The translations under genes were made by a program, and so were the position numbers. DNA of 64,000 bases from the NCBI RefSeq assembly GCF_900343145.1, contig NZ_LT996886.1, positions 434,001 to 498,000 of the forward strand. Direction: 5' to 3'. The DNA comes from Tessaracoccus timonensis. Lineage in GTDB: Bacteria > Actinomycetota > Actinomycetes > Propionibacteriales > Propionibacteriaceae. Shown in pieces: positions 56,067 to 64,000 of the stretch. The notes below the pieces were generated by a model. The model was not told the DNA's origin. It was given only the letters and a program-made list of their open reading frames with translations, and made no database searches. Position 1 is the first letter of the stretch, and each line of letters begins with the position of its first letter.

Positions 56067-56950
56067 CGCGGGTCCTGGTAGAAGGCGAGGAAGACCTCTT
56101 CGAGGTCGGCGTCCGAGGCCGACAGGTCGAGGATTCGGTACTTGGAGCCGACGGCCTGCAGCAGGGAGCCGAGTTCGCCGTCGAAGCTCAGGTGGACGTG
56201 ATTTTCGTTCACGACGATGTCGCGTGCGCCGTCGACGGCTGCGAAATCGGCGGGCTCGGGTTTGGGTTCGACGAGCATGGTCACCTTGCGCACGGCACGG
56301 AGGTCGTCGATGTCCTCGACGGCGACCATCTCGCCGTGGCGAATGATGCCCACCCTGTCGGCGACGCGCTGCACCTCCGAGAGCGTGTGGCTGGAGAGGA
56401 AGACGGTGCGCCCCTCGTCGGCGACCTCACGCACGAGCGACTGGAACTCGTGCTGCACGAGTGGGTCGAGGCCCGCGTTGGGTTCGTCCATGATGAGCAG
56501 CTCCGGCTTGTGCATGAAGGCGGCGATGAGGCCGATCTTCTGCCGGTTGCCGGTCGAGAGTTCGCCGGTGCGCTTGTCGAGGGTCGCATCGAAACGTTCG
56601 GCGAGTTCGTCGACGTAGGCCTGGTCGACGCCGCCGCGCAGGCGGGCAAAGAACTTCAGGGAATCGCGTCCGGTCATCTTGGGGTAGAGGGCGAGGTCGC
56701 TCGGCAGATAACCGAGCCGTCGGTGGATTTCGACGGCGTCGCGACGGGAGTCGAGACCGAAGAGCTGCGCGGATCCTGCGGAGGCGCGGATCTCGTCGAG
56801 AATGATGCGGATGGTGGTTGACTTGCCCGCTCCGTTGGGCCCGAGGAAGCCGTAGACCTCGCCGGGGCGCACATCGAGGTCGATGCCGCGCAGGGCCTCA
56901 TGCTTCCCGTAGGACTTGCGAAGGCGTGCGATGTCGATGACGGGGTTCAT
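56063..56950 (-). CDS. ABC exporter ATP-binding protein
   Basis: 295 residues. Walker A GPNGAGKST (about 38-46), signature LSTGNRQKIGLIAAF, Walker B LLIMDEPNAGLD and the His switch SSHTLSEV are present, followed by a C-terminal domain of about 80 residues as in DrrA/BcrA-type exporters. ATGA junctions with the TetR gene upstream and the permease downstream make a three-gene operon. Confidence 0.93.
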   Translation of the reverse strand: MNPVIDIARLRKSYGKHEALRGIDLDVRPGEVYGFLGPNGAGKSTTIRIILDEIRASAGSAQLFGLDSRRDAVEIHRRLGYLPSDLALYPKMTGRDSLKFFARLRGGVDQAYVDELAERFDATLDKRTGELSTGNRQKIGLIAAFMHKPELLIMDEPNAGLDPLVQHEFQSLVREVADEGRTVFLSSHTLSEVQRVADRVGIIRHGEMVAVEDIDDLRAVRKVTMLVEPKPEPADFAAVDGARDIVVNENHVHLSFDGELGSLLQAVGSKYRILDLSASDADLEEVFLAFYQDPR

Positions 56951-57585
56951 GCTTGGTCCTTGTTGGTCTGGGCTTGGAAGGTTTGGAGCACCTGGGTGAC
57001 CACCTCGTCGGTGTAGAGACCGGAGAAGACGGCGAACTGGGCAGCGACGTAGTCAACGAAGCCGGGCTCGGCGGAGAGGTCGGCCTGCGTGATGTCGATG
57101 CCGATGAGGCGCTCCATGTGCTCGTGGAGCACGAGCGATCCCAACGCGTAGAGGGTGAGCATCTTGGCGGCCAGGTCGACGTCGGGCAGGGGTTTGAGGA
57201 GGCCGTCGTCGATGGATGTTTGGATGTAGCCCGCCGCGTCGGCGGCCATCTGGTCGACGAGGGCGTCGATCTGCGGGCTGGACGTGCCCAGCCGTCTGGC
57301 GAGGTAGCCGAGGATGTGGGCGTTGCCCGTCTCCCGGAACAGTGCGAGGACGTCGACGGAGGCACCCTGGGCGATTCCCTTCTCCTTCGACTGGCGCACC
57401 AGGCCAGCGATGTGAGAATCACATTCGCTGATGAGCGCATCCATGGAGCCGAAGTGGTGGCGGATCAGGCCGGGGCTCAGCCCCGCGCGCTCCGCGACGC
57501 CGCGCGCGGTGGGCGTCTGCCCTGCGTCGACAAGCTCGATCGTGGCGTCGCGCAGTCGGGCACGCGAAGTGAGATCATCATGCAT
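56947..57585 (-). CDS. TetR-family transcriptional regulator
   Basis: 212 residues from ATG 57585 (MHDDLTSRARLRDATIELV). N-terminal helix-turn-helix TARGVAERAGLSPGLIRHHFGS; the C-terminal helical domain would bind a ligand. It leads the exporter operon, so it probably represses it. Two similar palindromes lie over and just before its start. Confidence 0.92.
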   Translation of the reverse strand: MHDDLTSRARLRDATIELVDAGQTPTARGVAERAGLSPGLIRHHFGSMDALISECDSHIAGLVRQSKEKGIAQGASVDVLALFRETGNAHILGYLARRLGTSSPQIDALVDQMAADAAGYIQTSIDDGLLKPLPDVDLAAKMLTLYALGSLVLHEHMERLIGIDITQADLSAEPGFVDYVAAQFAVFSGLYTDEVVTQVLQTFQAQTNKDQA

Positions 57586-57586
57586 G

Positions 57587-57619
57587 ATACGAGTGTACAA
57601 GAAAATATACGCCTGTATA
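57587..57619. promoter_or_regulatory. Two TAC-N4-GTA palindromes, candidate TetR operators
   Basis: TAC-GAGT-GTA (57588-57597, in the context ATAC...GTAC) and TATAC-GCCT-GTATA (57606-57619, perfect 5-bp arms). Centres are 20 bp apart, placing them on the same DNA face. The first lies 3 bp from the TetR start codon. Confidence 0.55.
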
Positions 57620-57655
57620 AGGCGACCCGTACACCCCAAGGCATTGCCACACGGA

Positions 57656-57679
57656 TTCTAGATTGCTAGCATCCTAGCC
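57656..57679. promoter_or_regulatory. Three tandem 8-bp CTAG boxes, candidate ribbon-helix-helix operator
   Basis: TTCTAGAT, TGCTAGCA and TCCTAGCC follow each other without gap; the middle one is a perfect palindrome. The last base is immediately before the ATG of the ribbon-helix-helix gene. Tandem 8-bp palindromic boxes are how MetJ-type ribbon-helix-helix repressors bind. Confidence 0.55.
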
Positions 57680-57838
57680 ATGGAAACCGCAGTAGGACCC
57701 AAGCGCGCACAGTTCAATGTGTATCTGCCGCAGGACCTGATCACGCGCATCAAACATCGCGGCATCGACGAAGGCCTCAGCCTCTCGGCGCTCGTGGAAA
57801 AGGCACTCGAGCAGTACCTCAAGGAGAAATACGAATGA
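57680..57838 (+). CDS. Small ribbon-helix-helix (CopG/Arc-like) protein
   Basis: A 52-residue gene: [20 protein letters not shown] gives the N-terminal strand and first helix, then [18 protein letters not shown] the second helix, the ribbon-helix-helix pattern. The start at ATG 57680 is preceded directly by three CTAG boxes and has no Shine-Dalgarno, so it may be translated from a leaderless mRNA. Its stop overlaps the VOC gene start (ATGA). It could be an autorepressor or an antitoxin without a toxin; no toxin gene is adjacent. Confidence 0.8.
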   Translation: METAVGPKRAQFNVYLPQDLITRIKHRGIDEGLSLSALVEKALEQYLKEKYE

Positions 57839-58542
57839 CCACCGTCCGACCAATCTTGTACACCGAGCACCCCGAGCAGTGGCTGAAGATCATGACGGCC
57901 CTGGGCGGCGAGGCCCTCGTCGACCAGGACGGCTGGGCGCTGGTCCAGCTCGACCATGGCCGCGTCGCCTTCCACTCACCGATGGAGGACTACCCGAAGG
58001 GGCAGGTGGACCTGTGTCTGGAGGTCGAGGACCTCGACGAATGGGCCGAGGCGTGCGGCACCACCGTCGAGGATCAGCCGTTTGGCCGCGCGGCCAAGGT
58101 CAGCACTGACGACGGCATGCGCCTGGCCGCCCACGCGCCCTCGGCAGGGTCGAACCACCACGACGATGGTCCGTTGAGCGTGATGCCGATCTGGGTGACG
58201 CCTGACGTGGAGCAGGCCCGGAAAACGCTGAAGACGGCCGGGCTCCGGGAGCGCATCGCCTCGGACTCCGGCGCGTGGGTGGATTTCCAGGCCGACTCCG
58301 GGCTGGTCGCGATCCACGGCGCCAGCGAGAGCACCAGGGCGAACACCGTGCTCGGATTCGAGTACGACGGGGATGTCAACGACCTCGTCGCACCGTTGAA
58401 GGAGGTGGGCGCGGACCCGGTGGTGATCGACGAGACGTTCGGCCGCACCCTGCAGTTCGCCGATCCCGACGGCGGGGAGCGGATCTGGATCAACCAGACC
58501 CAAACCGACCTGTACGGCTACTCCACGCAGGACCGGGTCTGA
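57835..58542 (+). CDS. VOC (glyoxalase-like) superfamily protein with two modules
   Basis: 235 residues with two glyoxalase/bleomycin-resistance type modules (about 1-100 and 115-225). The second module opens with [20 protein letters not shown] and ends [16 protein letters not shown], the common VOC end. Metal ligands are not clearly conserved, so catalysis is uncertain. It is translationally coupled to the ribbon-helix-helix gene, which may regulate it. Confidence 0.85.
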   Translation: MTTVRPILYTEHPEQWLKIMTALGGEALVDQDGWALVQLDHGRVAFHSPMEDYPKGQVDLCLEVEDLDEWAEACGTTVEDQPFGRAAKVSTDDGMRLAAHAPSAGSNHHDDGPLSVMPIWVTPDVEQARKTLKTAGLRERIASDSGAWVDFQADSGLVAIHGASESTRANTVLGFEYDGDVNDLVAPLKEVGADPVVIDETFGRTLQFADPDGGERIWINQTQTDLYGYSTQDRV

Positions 58543-58603
58543 ATCTCAGGGCCAGTGTTGGGCGGATTCGGGATGTAGATCCGCCCGGCACTAGCCTCGT
58601 GCC

Positions 58604-58993
58604 ATGTCCACCTTCTACGAGCGCGTGGGCGGGACCGCGACGTTCCGCCGGCTCGCGCACGAGTTCTACAGGGGCGTCGCAAACGATCCCCCGTTGCGGG
58701 AGATGTACCCGGAGGAAGACCTCGGCCCCGCGGAGGAGCGCCTGAGGCTGTTCCTCGAGCAGTACTGGGGAGGACCGAAGACCTACGGCGAGACCCGCGG
58801 CCACCCGCGGCTGCGGCTCAGACATGCCCCATTCGTCATCACACCGACGCAGCGTGATCGGTGGGTGCACCACATGATGGCCGCGGTCGACACACTGGCG
58901 CTGGACGAGGCCCATGACGCCGAACTACGCGAGTACCTCGTGCGCGCGGCACAGTTCATGATCAATGCCCCGGAGATGCCGGATGAGCAGTAG
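58604..58993 (+). CDS. Truncated hemoglobin, group II (GlbO type)
   Basis: 129 residues. Haem-pocket residues are visible: Tyr22 (B10), Tyr35 (CD1), proximal His74 (F8, LRLRHAPF) and Trp87 (G8, RDRWVHH), plus the YWGGP signature at 54-58. This is the pattern of actinobacterial trHbO, thought to bind O2/NO and work at the membrane. The stop overlaps the next gene by 11 bp. Confidence 0.95.
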   Translation: MSTFYERVGGTATFRRLAHEFYRGVANDPPLREMYPEEDLGPAEERLRLFLEQYWGGPKTYGETRGHPRLRLRHAPFVITPTQRDRWVHHMMAAVDTLALDEAHDAELREYLVRAAQFMINAPEMPDEQ

Positions 58994-59519
58994 GGAACGG
59001 TTCGCCGTCGAGATCAACCCACTCCTGCCGGACACGCTGCGCGTCTCACTCACCCTGCGCAGGTTCGGCGGCGGGCTCCTGATGTTCCTCGGGGGCTCCA
59101 TGCTCATCATGGTGATCGTCGGCACCATCGCTCGCGAGCGCTCCACCATGACCACGGGAGACGTCCTGACCACCGCCCTCGCCGCGCTCATGCTCGCAGG
59201 GCTTGTCGCCCTCGGTGCAGCACTGCTGTTTCGCCGCTCACGCTACGACCACCTGGTCGACCAGAAGCACGCATTCCTCATCACGCCCGAGCACCTGGAG
59301 TTCCCGGCGCGCAACGATGGTCCCGCCGCGGTGTGGCCACTGGACAAGGTCACGACGTCGTCGACGCCGGGCCAAACCGGCAGGTTGGTGCTGCGCTGTC
59401 CAGGATTCCCGACGAGGCAGTACGCCAACATCCACCTCAAGGAGACGCCCGCCGAGGTACAGGCACGGATCATGGCTGCACAGCGCGCCCTGGCACAACG
59501 AGACCGACCCGCCACGTGA
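58983..59519 (+). CDS. Two-pass membrane protein, function unknown
   Basis: 178 residues from ATG 58983. Two hydrophobic helices (about 30-48 and 62-82) and a cytoplasmic C-terminal domain (FLITPEHLEFPARNDGPAAV and following), which looks like a PH-like or YcxB-like beta domain. It overlaps the hemoglobin gene, so the two are co-expressed. The family is not firmly recognised. Confidence 0.72.
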   Translation: MSSRERFAVEINPLLPDTLRVSLTLRRFGGGLLMFLGGSMLIMVIVGTIARERSTMTTGDVLTTALAALMLAGLVALGAALLFRRSRYDHLVDQKHAFLITPEHLEFPARNDGPAAVWPLDKVTTSSTPGQTGRLVLRCPGFPTRQYANIHLKETPAEVQARIMAAQRALAQRDRPAT

Positions 59520-59588
59520 TGGGTTGACCGGCGACTCGCTGCGAAACGTTCCTCTCCGGCATCTCGACGTGTGGATGCCCGCGGGTGG

Positions 59589-60035
59589 CTAGCGTCCCTC
59601 GTCGCCCTTGCGCTCGACCGAGCCTCCCCAGCCGGTCAGTTCCTCCGACCGCACGATGGCCTCGGCTTCGGCCTGCTGGGCAACGACATCTGGGAAGATC
59701 GCCTGGAGTTCCTCCATCTGCGGCACCTGCACGCCGATCGATGCCAGTTGGTCCTCGACCTTGGCTGCCACCTCCTGGGCGTCGCCCTCGAAGTCGATCG
59801 TCGGCGGCGTCTCCTCCATCTGCTGCGCGGCCTCACGCAGTTCGGGCTGGAAGCCCGGGTCGTGCAGGAGGGTGCGCAGCGGGCGCTTGCCGTCAGCGAC
59901 CTCGAGCAGCCGTGCGCGGTAGGCGGGATCGTCCGTCTCCCGTGCCCGCTTCAGCAGGGATTCGCGAAGCTGTTCGCGGAAGTCTCGCCCGCCGAGCAGT
60001 TTGGCGGCCAGTGGATTCATGTTGGGCAGTGACAT
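59589..60035 (-). CDS. Hypothetical soluble protein beside a WXG-like gene
   Basis: 148 residues, acidic, mostly helical, without signal or membrane segment: helices around NPLAAKLLGGRDFREQLRES and ELREAAQQMEET. It starts 4 bp after the 331-residue gene and is probably co-translated with it. No family recognised; an accessory or chaperone role for its neighbour is a guess. Confidence 0.65.
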   Translation of the reverse strand: MSLPNMNPLAAKLLGGRDFREQLRESLLKRARETDDPAYRARLLEVADGKRPLRTLLHDPGFQPELREAAQQMEETPPTIDFEGDAQEVAAKVEDQLASIGVQVPQMEELQAIFPDVVAQQAEAEAIVRSEELTGWGGSVERKGDEGR

Positions 60036-60039
60036 CTGA

Positions 60040-61035
60040 TCATCCTTCCGGGAGTGTGACCCACTCCACTTGTTTCAGCACGGCCCCCAGCCCGGCCCCG
60101 ATCCCCAGCATCGCATAGGCGGCTGCCATGGCGTATCCCCAAGCGGCCGCCACCGCCTTGACCACGGCGATGATGGCCGTGACGACACCCGGGAGGGCAA
60201 GTGCGCCACTGAGAATCTCCGCGATCGACGTCCCGGCAAGCAGGGCGGCAACCACCGCGTCGACGATCGCGTCAACGCCGGAGTAGATGGCCTGGCACCA
60301 ACCGAAGCTCGATGTTGCCACGGCCATGTACTTGTCCCCGAGATCGGACATCGGGCCGTTGACACTCGCGAGTGCTGAGCAGGCCTCGCGGAAGTACTCG
60401 CCAGCAGTGGTGGCTGCATCCGAGTCGTACCACCCGGTGAACATGATCTGCATGCGGGTCTCGAGTTCCGTTCCCAGATCAACGAAGAACTGGCCCATCA
60501 GATCCCAAATGAAAGCGGCCTCCTCGACCAAACGCCACTCGCCGCCGAGATTGGAGTAGAGCCACTCCCACAAGTCCCTGCCCCCGGTGAACGGGAAGGC
60601 CAGGAAATTGATGATGCGTCGTAGCCAACCGGTGACCGACATGTAGCTGGGCCAGTCGAGGATCTTGAAGACCCAGTGGTCGAAGACGCTGCCGGGGAAC
60701 ATCTGGTGCAACGACGAGGTCCACCACATGTCGTTCGCCTGGACGGACCCGTCGGGAGCGGGGCCGACGGGCTCCATGCCCTCCTCCATCTCGAGCGCTT
60801 CCCACAGGCGCTTGATCTCGTCGAGGTTGGCCTGCTCACGTTTCGCCATCGCATCGATGGTGTCGCCAACCTTGGAGGCCCCTTTGTTGAGGAGCCGCTC
60901 AGCACCGTCAAGCAGATCCAGCAGACACTCTGTGTATTCGTCGTGCTTTTGCAGAATGTGGTTATAGAACAGTCCGCCGTCAGAGGATGTGACCACGCGC
61001 AGCCCTGGTTCGGCCTTCGCACGCCCTAAGCCCAT
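60040..61035 (-). CDS. Hypothetical protein with WXG100-like segment and hydrophobic C-terminus
   Basis: About 331 residues from ATG 61035; ATG 61071 is an alternative. A helical N-terminal part (about 20-90), a Trp-rich middle, then a helical stretch of WXG style (FTGWYDSDAATTAGEYFREA) and an Ala/Val/Ile-rich C-terminal region (about 250-320) that could insert in a membrane. The layout recalls T7SS-associated proteins but lacks a diagnostic motif. It lies between a small membrane protein gene and the 148-residue gene. Confidence 0.62.
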   Translation of the reverse strand: MGLGRAKAEPGLRVVTSSDGGLFYNHILQKHDEYTECLLDLLDGAERLLNKGASKVGDTIDAMAKREQANLDEIKRLWEALEMEEGMEPVGPAPDGSVQANDMWWTSSLHQMFPGSVFDHWVFKILDWPSYMSVTGWLRRIINFLAFPFTGGRDLWEWLYSNLGGEWRLVEEAAFIWDLMGQFFVDLGTELETRMQIMFTGWYDSDAATTAGEYFREACSALASVNGPMSDLGDKYMAVATSSFGWCQAIYSGVDAIVDAVVAALLAGTSIAEILSGALALPGVVTAIIAVVKAVAAAWGYAMAAAYAMLGIGAGLGAVLKQVEWVTLPEG

Positions 61036-61108
61036 GTCATCAGCCAACCCCTTCCAGACCGGCCTTCCCATCTGCGACGATCGTGGGTTCAAAATGCATG
61101 GTAAAACT

Positions 61109-61483
61109 CTAGTGCCTAATGGGGCCAGCCGGGCTCCGAGCGCCCCGGGATCCAGTGTCCATCACAATGGTCACAACCCCCAGGACACCGGCCAATGCCC
61201 AAGCTCCGCGGGCCCACCATGCATCGGAGTCGAGGTGCTGCAGCGGCATCGCGGCCAACCCCACCAAAGCCCCGAGCAAGCCCACAACGCGCATCGCCCC
61301 TCGTTCGGTCCAGTGCAGCAGTGCGAAAAAGAGGCTGGCGACGACACCGACCCACCACAGAAAGCCGCCGAAGGGAAGGGCCACCTCTCCCGCGCCCAGC
61401 ACGATGACCACTGTAATGAGTACGAGTGCGGCAGCGCTGGCGAGTCTCAACCACCTGAACGCGCGTGCCTCCGCGCGGGACAC
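61109..61483 (-). CDS. Small membrane protein, function unknown
   Basis: 124 residues, GTG start with GAAGG upstream. Four hydrophobic segments (about 13-30, 38-55, 63-78 and 89-106). It begins 15 bp after the chorismate mutase stop and is followed closely by the WXG-like gene, so it may belong to either transcription unit. Not recognised. Confidence 0.65.
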   Translation of the reverse strand: MSRAEARAFRWLRLASAAALVLITVVIVLGAGEVALPFGGFLWWVGVVASLFFALLHWTERGAMRVVGLLGALVGLAAMPLQHLDSDAWWARGAWALAGVLGVVTIVMDTGSRGARSPAGPIRH

Positions 61484-61498
61484 TTGCCTTCGCAGCGT

Positions 61499-61801
61499 TC
61501 ACTCCTGCTCTGCGTTGGCAATCAGCTCGTGGTGGCGGACGACTTCGCGCACGATGAACTGGAGGAACTTCTCGGCGAACTCGGGGTCGAGCTGGGATTC
61601 CTTCGCCAGCGCGCGCAGGCGCTCGATCTGCTGGGCCTCGCGGGCGGGGTCGGCGGGCGGCATGTTGTGCGTCGCCTTCAACTCCCCCACGCGCTGCGTC
61701 ACCTTGAAACGCTCGGCCAGCAGGTGCACCAGCATCGAGTCCAGGTTGTCGATACTGTCGCGCAATCGGCGCAGTTCGGCGCGGGCCTCGTCGTTTGTCA
61801 T
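61499..61801 (-). CDS. Chorismate mutase (AroQ class)
   Basis: Converts chorismate to prephenate. 100 residues. The active-site spacing of E. coli AroQ is kept: Arg14, Arg31, Lys42, Asp51, Arg54 and Glu55. No signal peptide, so a cytoplasmic enzyme. The start is ATG 61801, overlapping the guaB3 stop by ATGA; the longer open frame upstream is a shadow of guaB3. Confidence 0.93.
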   Translation of the reverse strand: MTNDEARAELRRLRDSIDNLDSMLVHLLAERFKVTQRVGELKATHNMPPADPAREAQQIERLRALAKESQLDPEFAEKFLQFIVREVVRHHELIANAEQE

Positions 61802-62904
61802 CGGTGGAGAATGAGGTTGCTGCGCTGGAAACTCTTCACGTCGGTGTAACCCGTCATGGCCATGGCCTTGCGCAGGCCGCCGGCCAGGTTCATGGTGCCG
61901 TCGGGCACACGCGACGGGCCCACCACCACTTCCTCCAACGAACCCACCTGCTCGAAGAAGGTGCGCTCGCCACGCGGCAGTGTGCGGTGCCAGGCCTCGG
62001 GGCCCCAGTGCCAGCCCTTGCCCGGCGCCTCCGCCGCGCGAGCCAGCGGCGAACCCACCATCACGGCGTCGGCGCCACACGCGATGGCCTTCGCGATATC
62101 GCCCGAACGCCCGACGGCGCCGTCGGCGATGATGTGCACGTAGCGGCCGCCGGACTCCTCCAGATAGTCGCGACGAGCCTCCGCCACGTCAAACACCGCC
62201 GACGCCATCGGCACCTCGATGCCCAGCACCGACGCGGTGGTGTGCGTCGCGCCGCCACCGAACCCGACGAGCACACCCGCCGCGCCGGAACGCATGAGGT
62301 GCAGGGCGGCGCGATACGTCGCCACGCCGCCCACGAGGACAGGGGTATCGAGGTGGTAGATGAACTCCTTGAGATTGAGCACGTCGTCGCCACCGCCCAC
62401 ATGCTCGGCGGATACCGTCGTGCCGCGGATCACGAGGAAGTCGAGCCCCGCGCCCTCGATGACGTCGGCAAATTCCTGCGTGCGTGCGGGCGACAGCGAA
62501 GCCGCGACGGGCACCCCCGCGTCGCGGATCTGCCGCAGCCTGGCTTCGATGAGCTCGCGCTTGATGGGTGCGGCGTAGGTCTCCTGCATGCGCCGGGTGG
62601 CGGTCACCTGGTCGAGTGGGCCGGTCAGCGCCTCGTACTGCTCGGTCGGGTCTTCATATCGGGTCCACAGACCTTCGAGGTTGAGCACGCCCAGGCCGCC
62701 CAGTTGCCCCATCTTGATGGCGGTCTCCGGCGACATCACCGAATCCATCGGCGCCGCGCAGATGGGAACGTCGAAGGTGATGGCGTCGATCTTCCAGGTG
62801 AGGTCCACCTCGGAGTCGCTGCGCGTGCGTCGCTGCGGCGCGATCGCGACGTCGTCGAAACTGTACGCAGGGGTGGCGCGGTTGCTGTGACTCAGTTCGT
62901 ACAT
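61798..62904 (-). CDS. guaB3: GuaB3 family IMP dehydrogenase-related protein
   Basis: 368 residues with the IMPDH TIM barrel but no CBS domains, the GuaB3 layout found beside guaB in Actinobacteria. NAD/IMP region AAPMDSVMSPETAIKMGQLGG and DGAVGRSGDIAKAIACGADAV are clear. The loop that carries the catalytic Cys in IMPDH (GxGSICTTR) reads GFGGGATHTT here, with His instead of Cys, so classical IMPDH activity is unlikely. Relatives include a cyanobacterial enzyme reported to act as GMP reductase. Confidence 0.9.
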   Translation of the reverse strand: MYELSHSNRATPAYSFDDVAIAPQRRTRSDSEVDLTWKIDAITFDVPICAAPMDSVMSPETAIKMGQLGGLGVLNLEGLWTRYEDPTEQYEALTGPLDQVTATRRMQETYAAPIKRELIEARLRQIRDAGVPVAASLSPARTQEFADVIEGAGLDFLVIRGTTVSAEHVGGGDDVLNLKEFIYHLDTPVLVGGVATYRAALHLMRSGAAGVLVGFGGGATHTTASVLGIEVPMASAVFDVAEARRDYLEESGGRYVHIIADGAVGRSGDIAKAIACGADAVMVGSPLARAAEAPGKGWHWGPEAWHRTLPRGERTFFEQVGSLEEVVVGPSRVPDGTMNLAGGLRKAMAMTGYTDVKSFQRSNLILHR

Positions 62905-62922
62905 ATCCTCAATCTTCTCGGG

Positions 62923-64000
<1,078 letters not shown>

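Overview
The window looks like chromosomal DNA of a high-G+C actinobacterium, probably of the Propionibacteriales; the family-level guess is inference. Supporting signs are GTG/TTG starts, very GC-rich third positions, a SigE-family sigma factor, GuaB3 beside GuaB, DUF3017 next to folD, DUF6350 next to purN, and a gene order pcrA - M23 peptidase - sucC - sucD - DUF6350 - purN - purH that matches Mycobacterium tuberculosis Rv0949-Rv0957. Coding density is high and most genes touch through ATGA or TGATG junctions. I see no rRNA, tRNA, CRISPR, prophage or transposase gene.

Layout. 0-1.5 kb: end of a TIGR03943 protein and its partner permease. 1.6-6.4 kb: purS-purQ and purL, separated by a SigE-type sigma factor and a putative membrane anti-sigma protein; purS has an unusual leader. 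6.5-13 kb: a divergent sugar locus (GH4 glycosidase and DeoR repressor against an ABC importer and a PfkB kinase). 13-16.4 kb: purC, a small membrane protein, an RNase HI with a C-terminal extension, adenosine deaminase. 16.5-19.6 kb: a four-gene cassette resembling a type VII secretion (T7SS) effector module (WXG-like small protein, WXG-lipase, unknown protein, lipoprotein), placed where deoA lies in M. tuberculosis. 19.7-25.4 kb: cdd and a BmpA-type nucleoside ABC importer. 25.6-31.1 kb: phosphotransferase, CNNM protein, purU, DUF485 and an ActP-like symporter. 31.2-32.3 kb: an AbiEi/DUF559 gene between inverted palindromes. 32.4-43.7 kb: mdh, VKOR, DUF3017, folD, purH, purN, DUF6350, a sensor-like membrane protein, sucD, sucC, M23 peptidase. 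44-48.4 kb: pcrA, a cardiolipin-synthase-like protein, small membrane proteins. 48.5-49.4 kb: an intact AbiEi antitoxin beside a deleted AbiEii toxin. 49.5-54.1 kb: guaA, cysK, cysE, a Na+/H+ antiporter-like protein. 54.4-57.6 kb: an ABC exporter with its TetR regulator. 57.7-59.5 kb: a tiny ribbon-helix-helix protein, a VOC protein, a truncated hemoglobin and a membrane protein. 59.6-61.5 kb: three further genes with weak T7SS-like character. 61.5-64 kb: chorismate mutase, guaB3 and guaB (cut by the window end).

Theme. Purine synthesis and salvage dominate (purL/Q/S/C/H/N/U, guaA/B/B3, folD, add, cdd, nucleoside importer). Between these core genes lie three families of intergenic palindromic repeats (called A, B and C here), two toxin-antitoxin-like loci and the T7SS-like cassettes. 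These accessory parts hold the most unusual signals.
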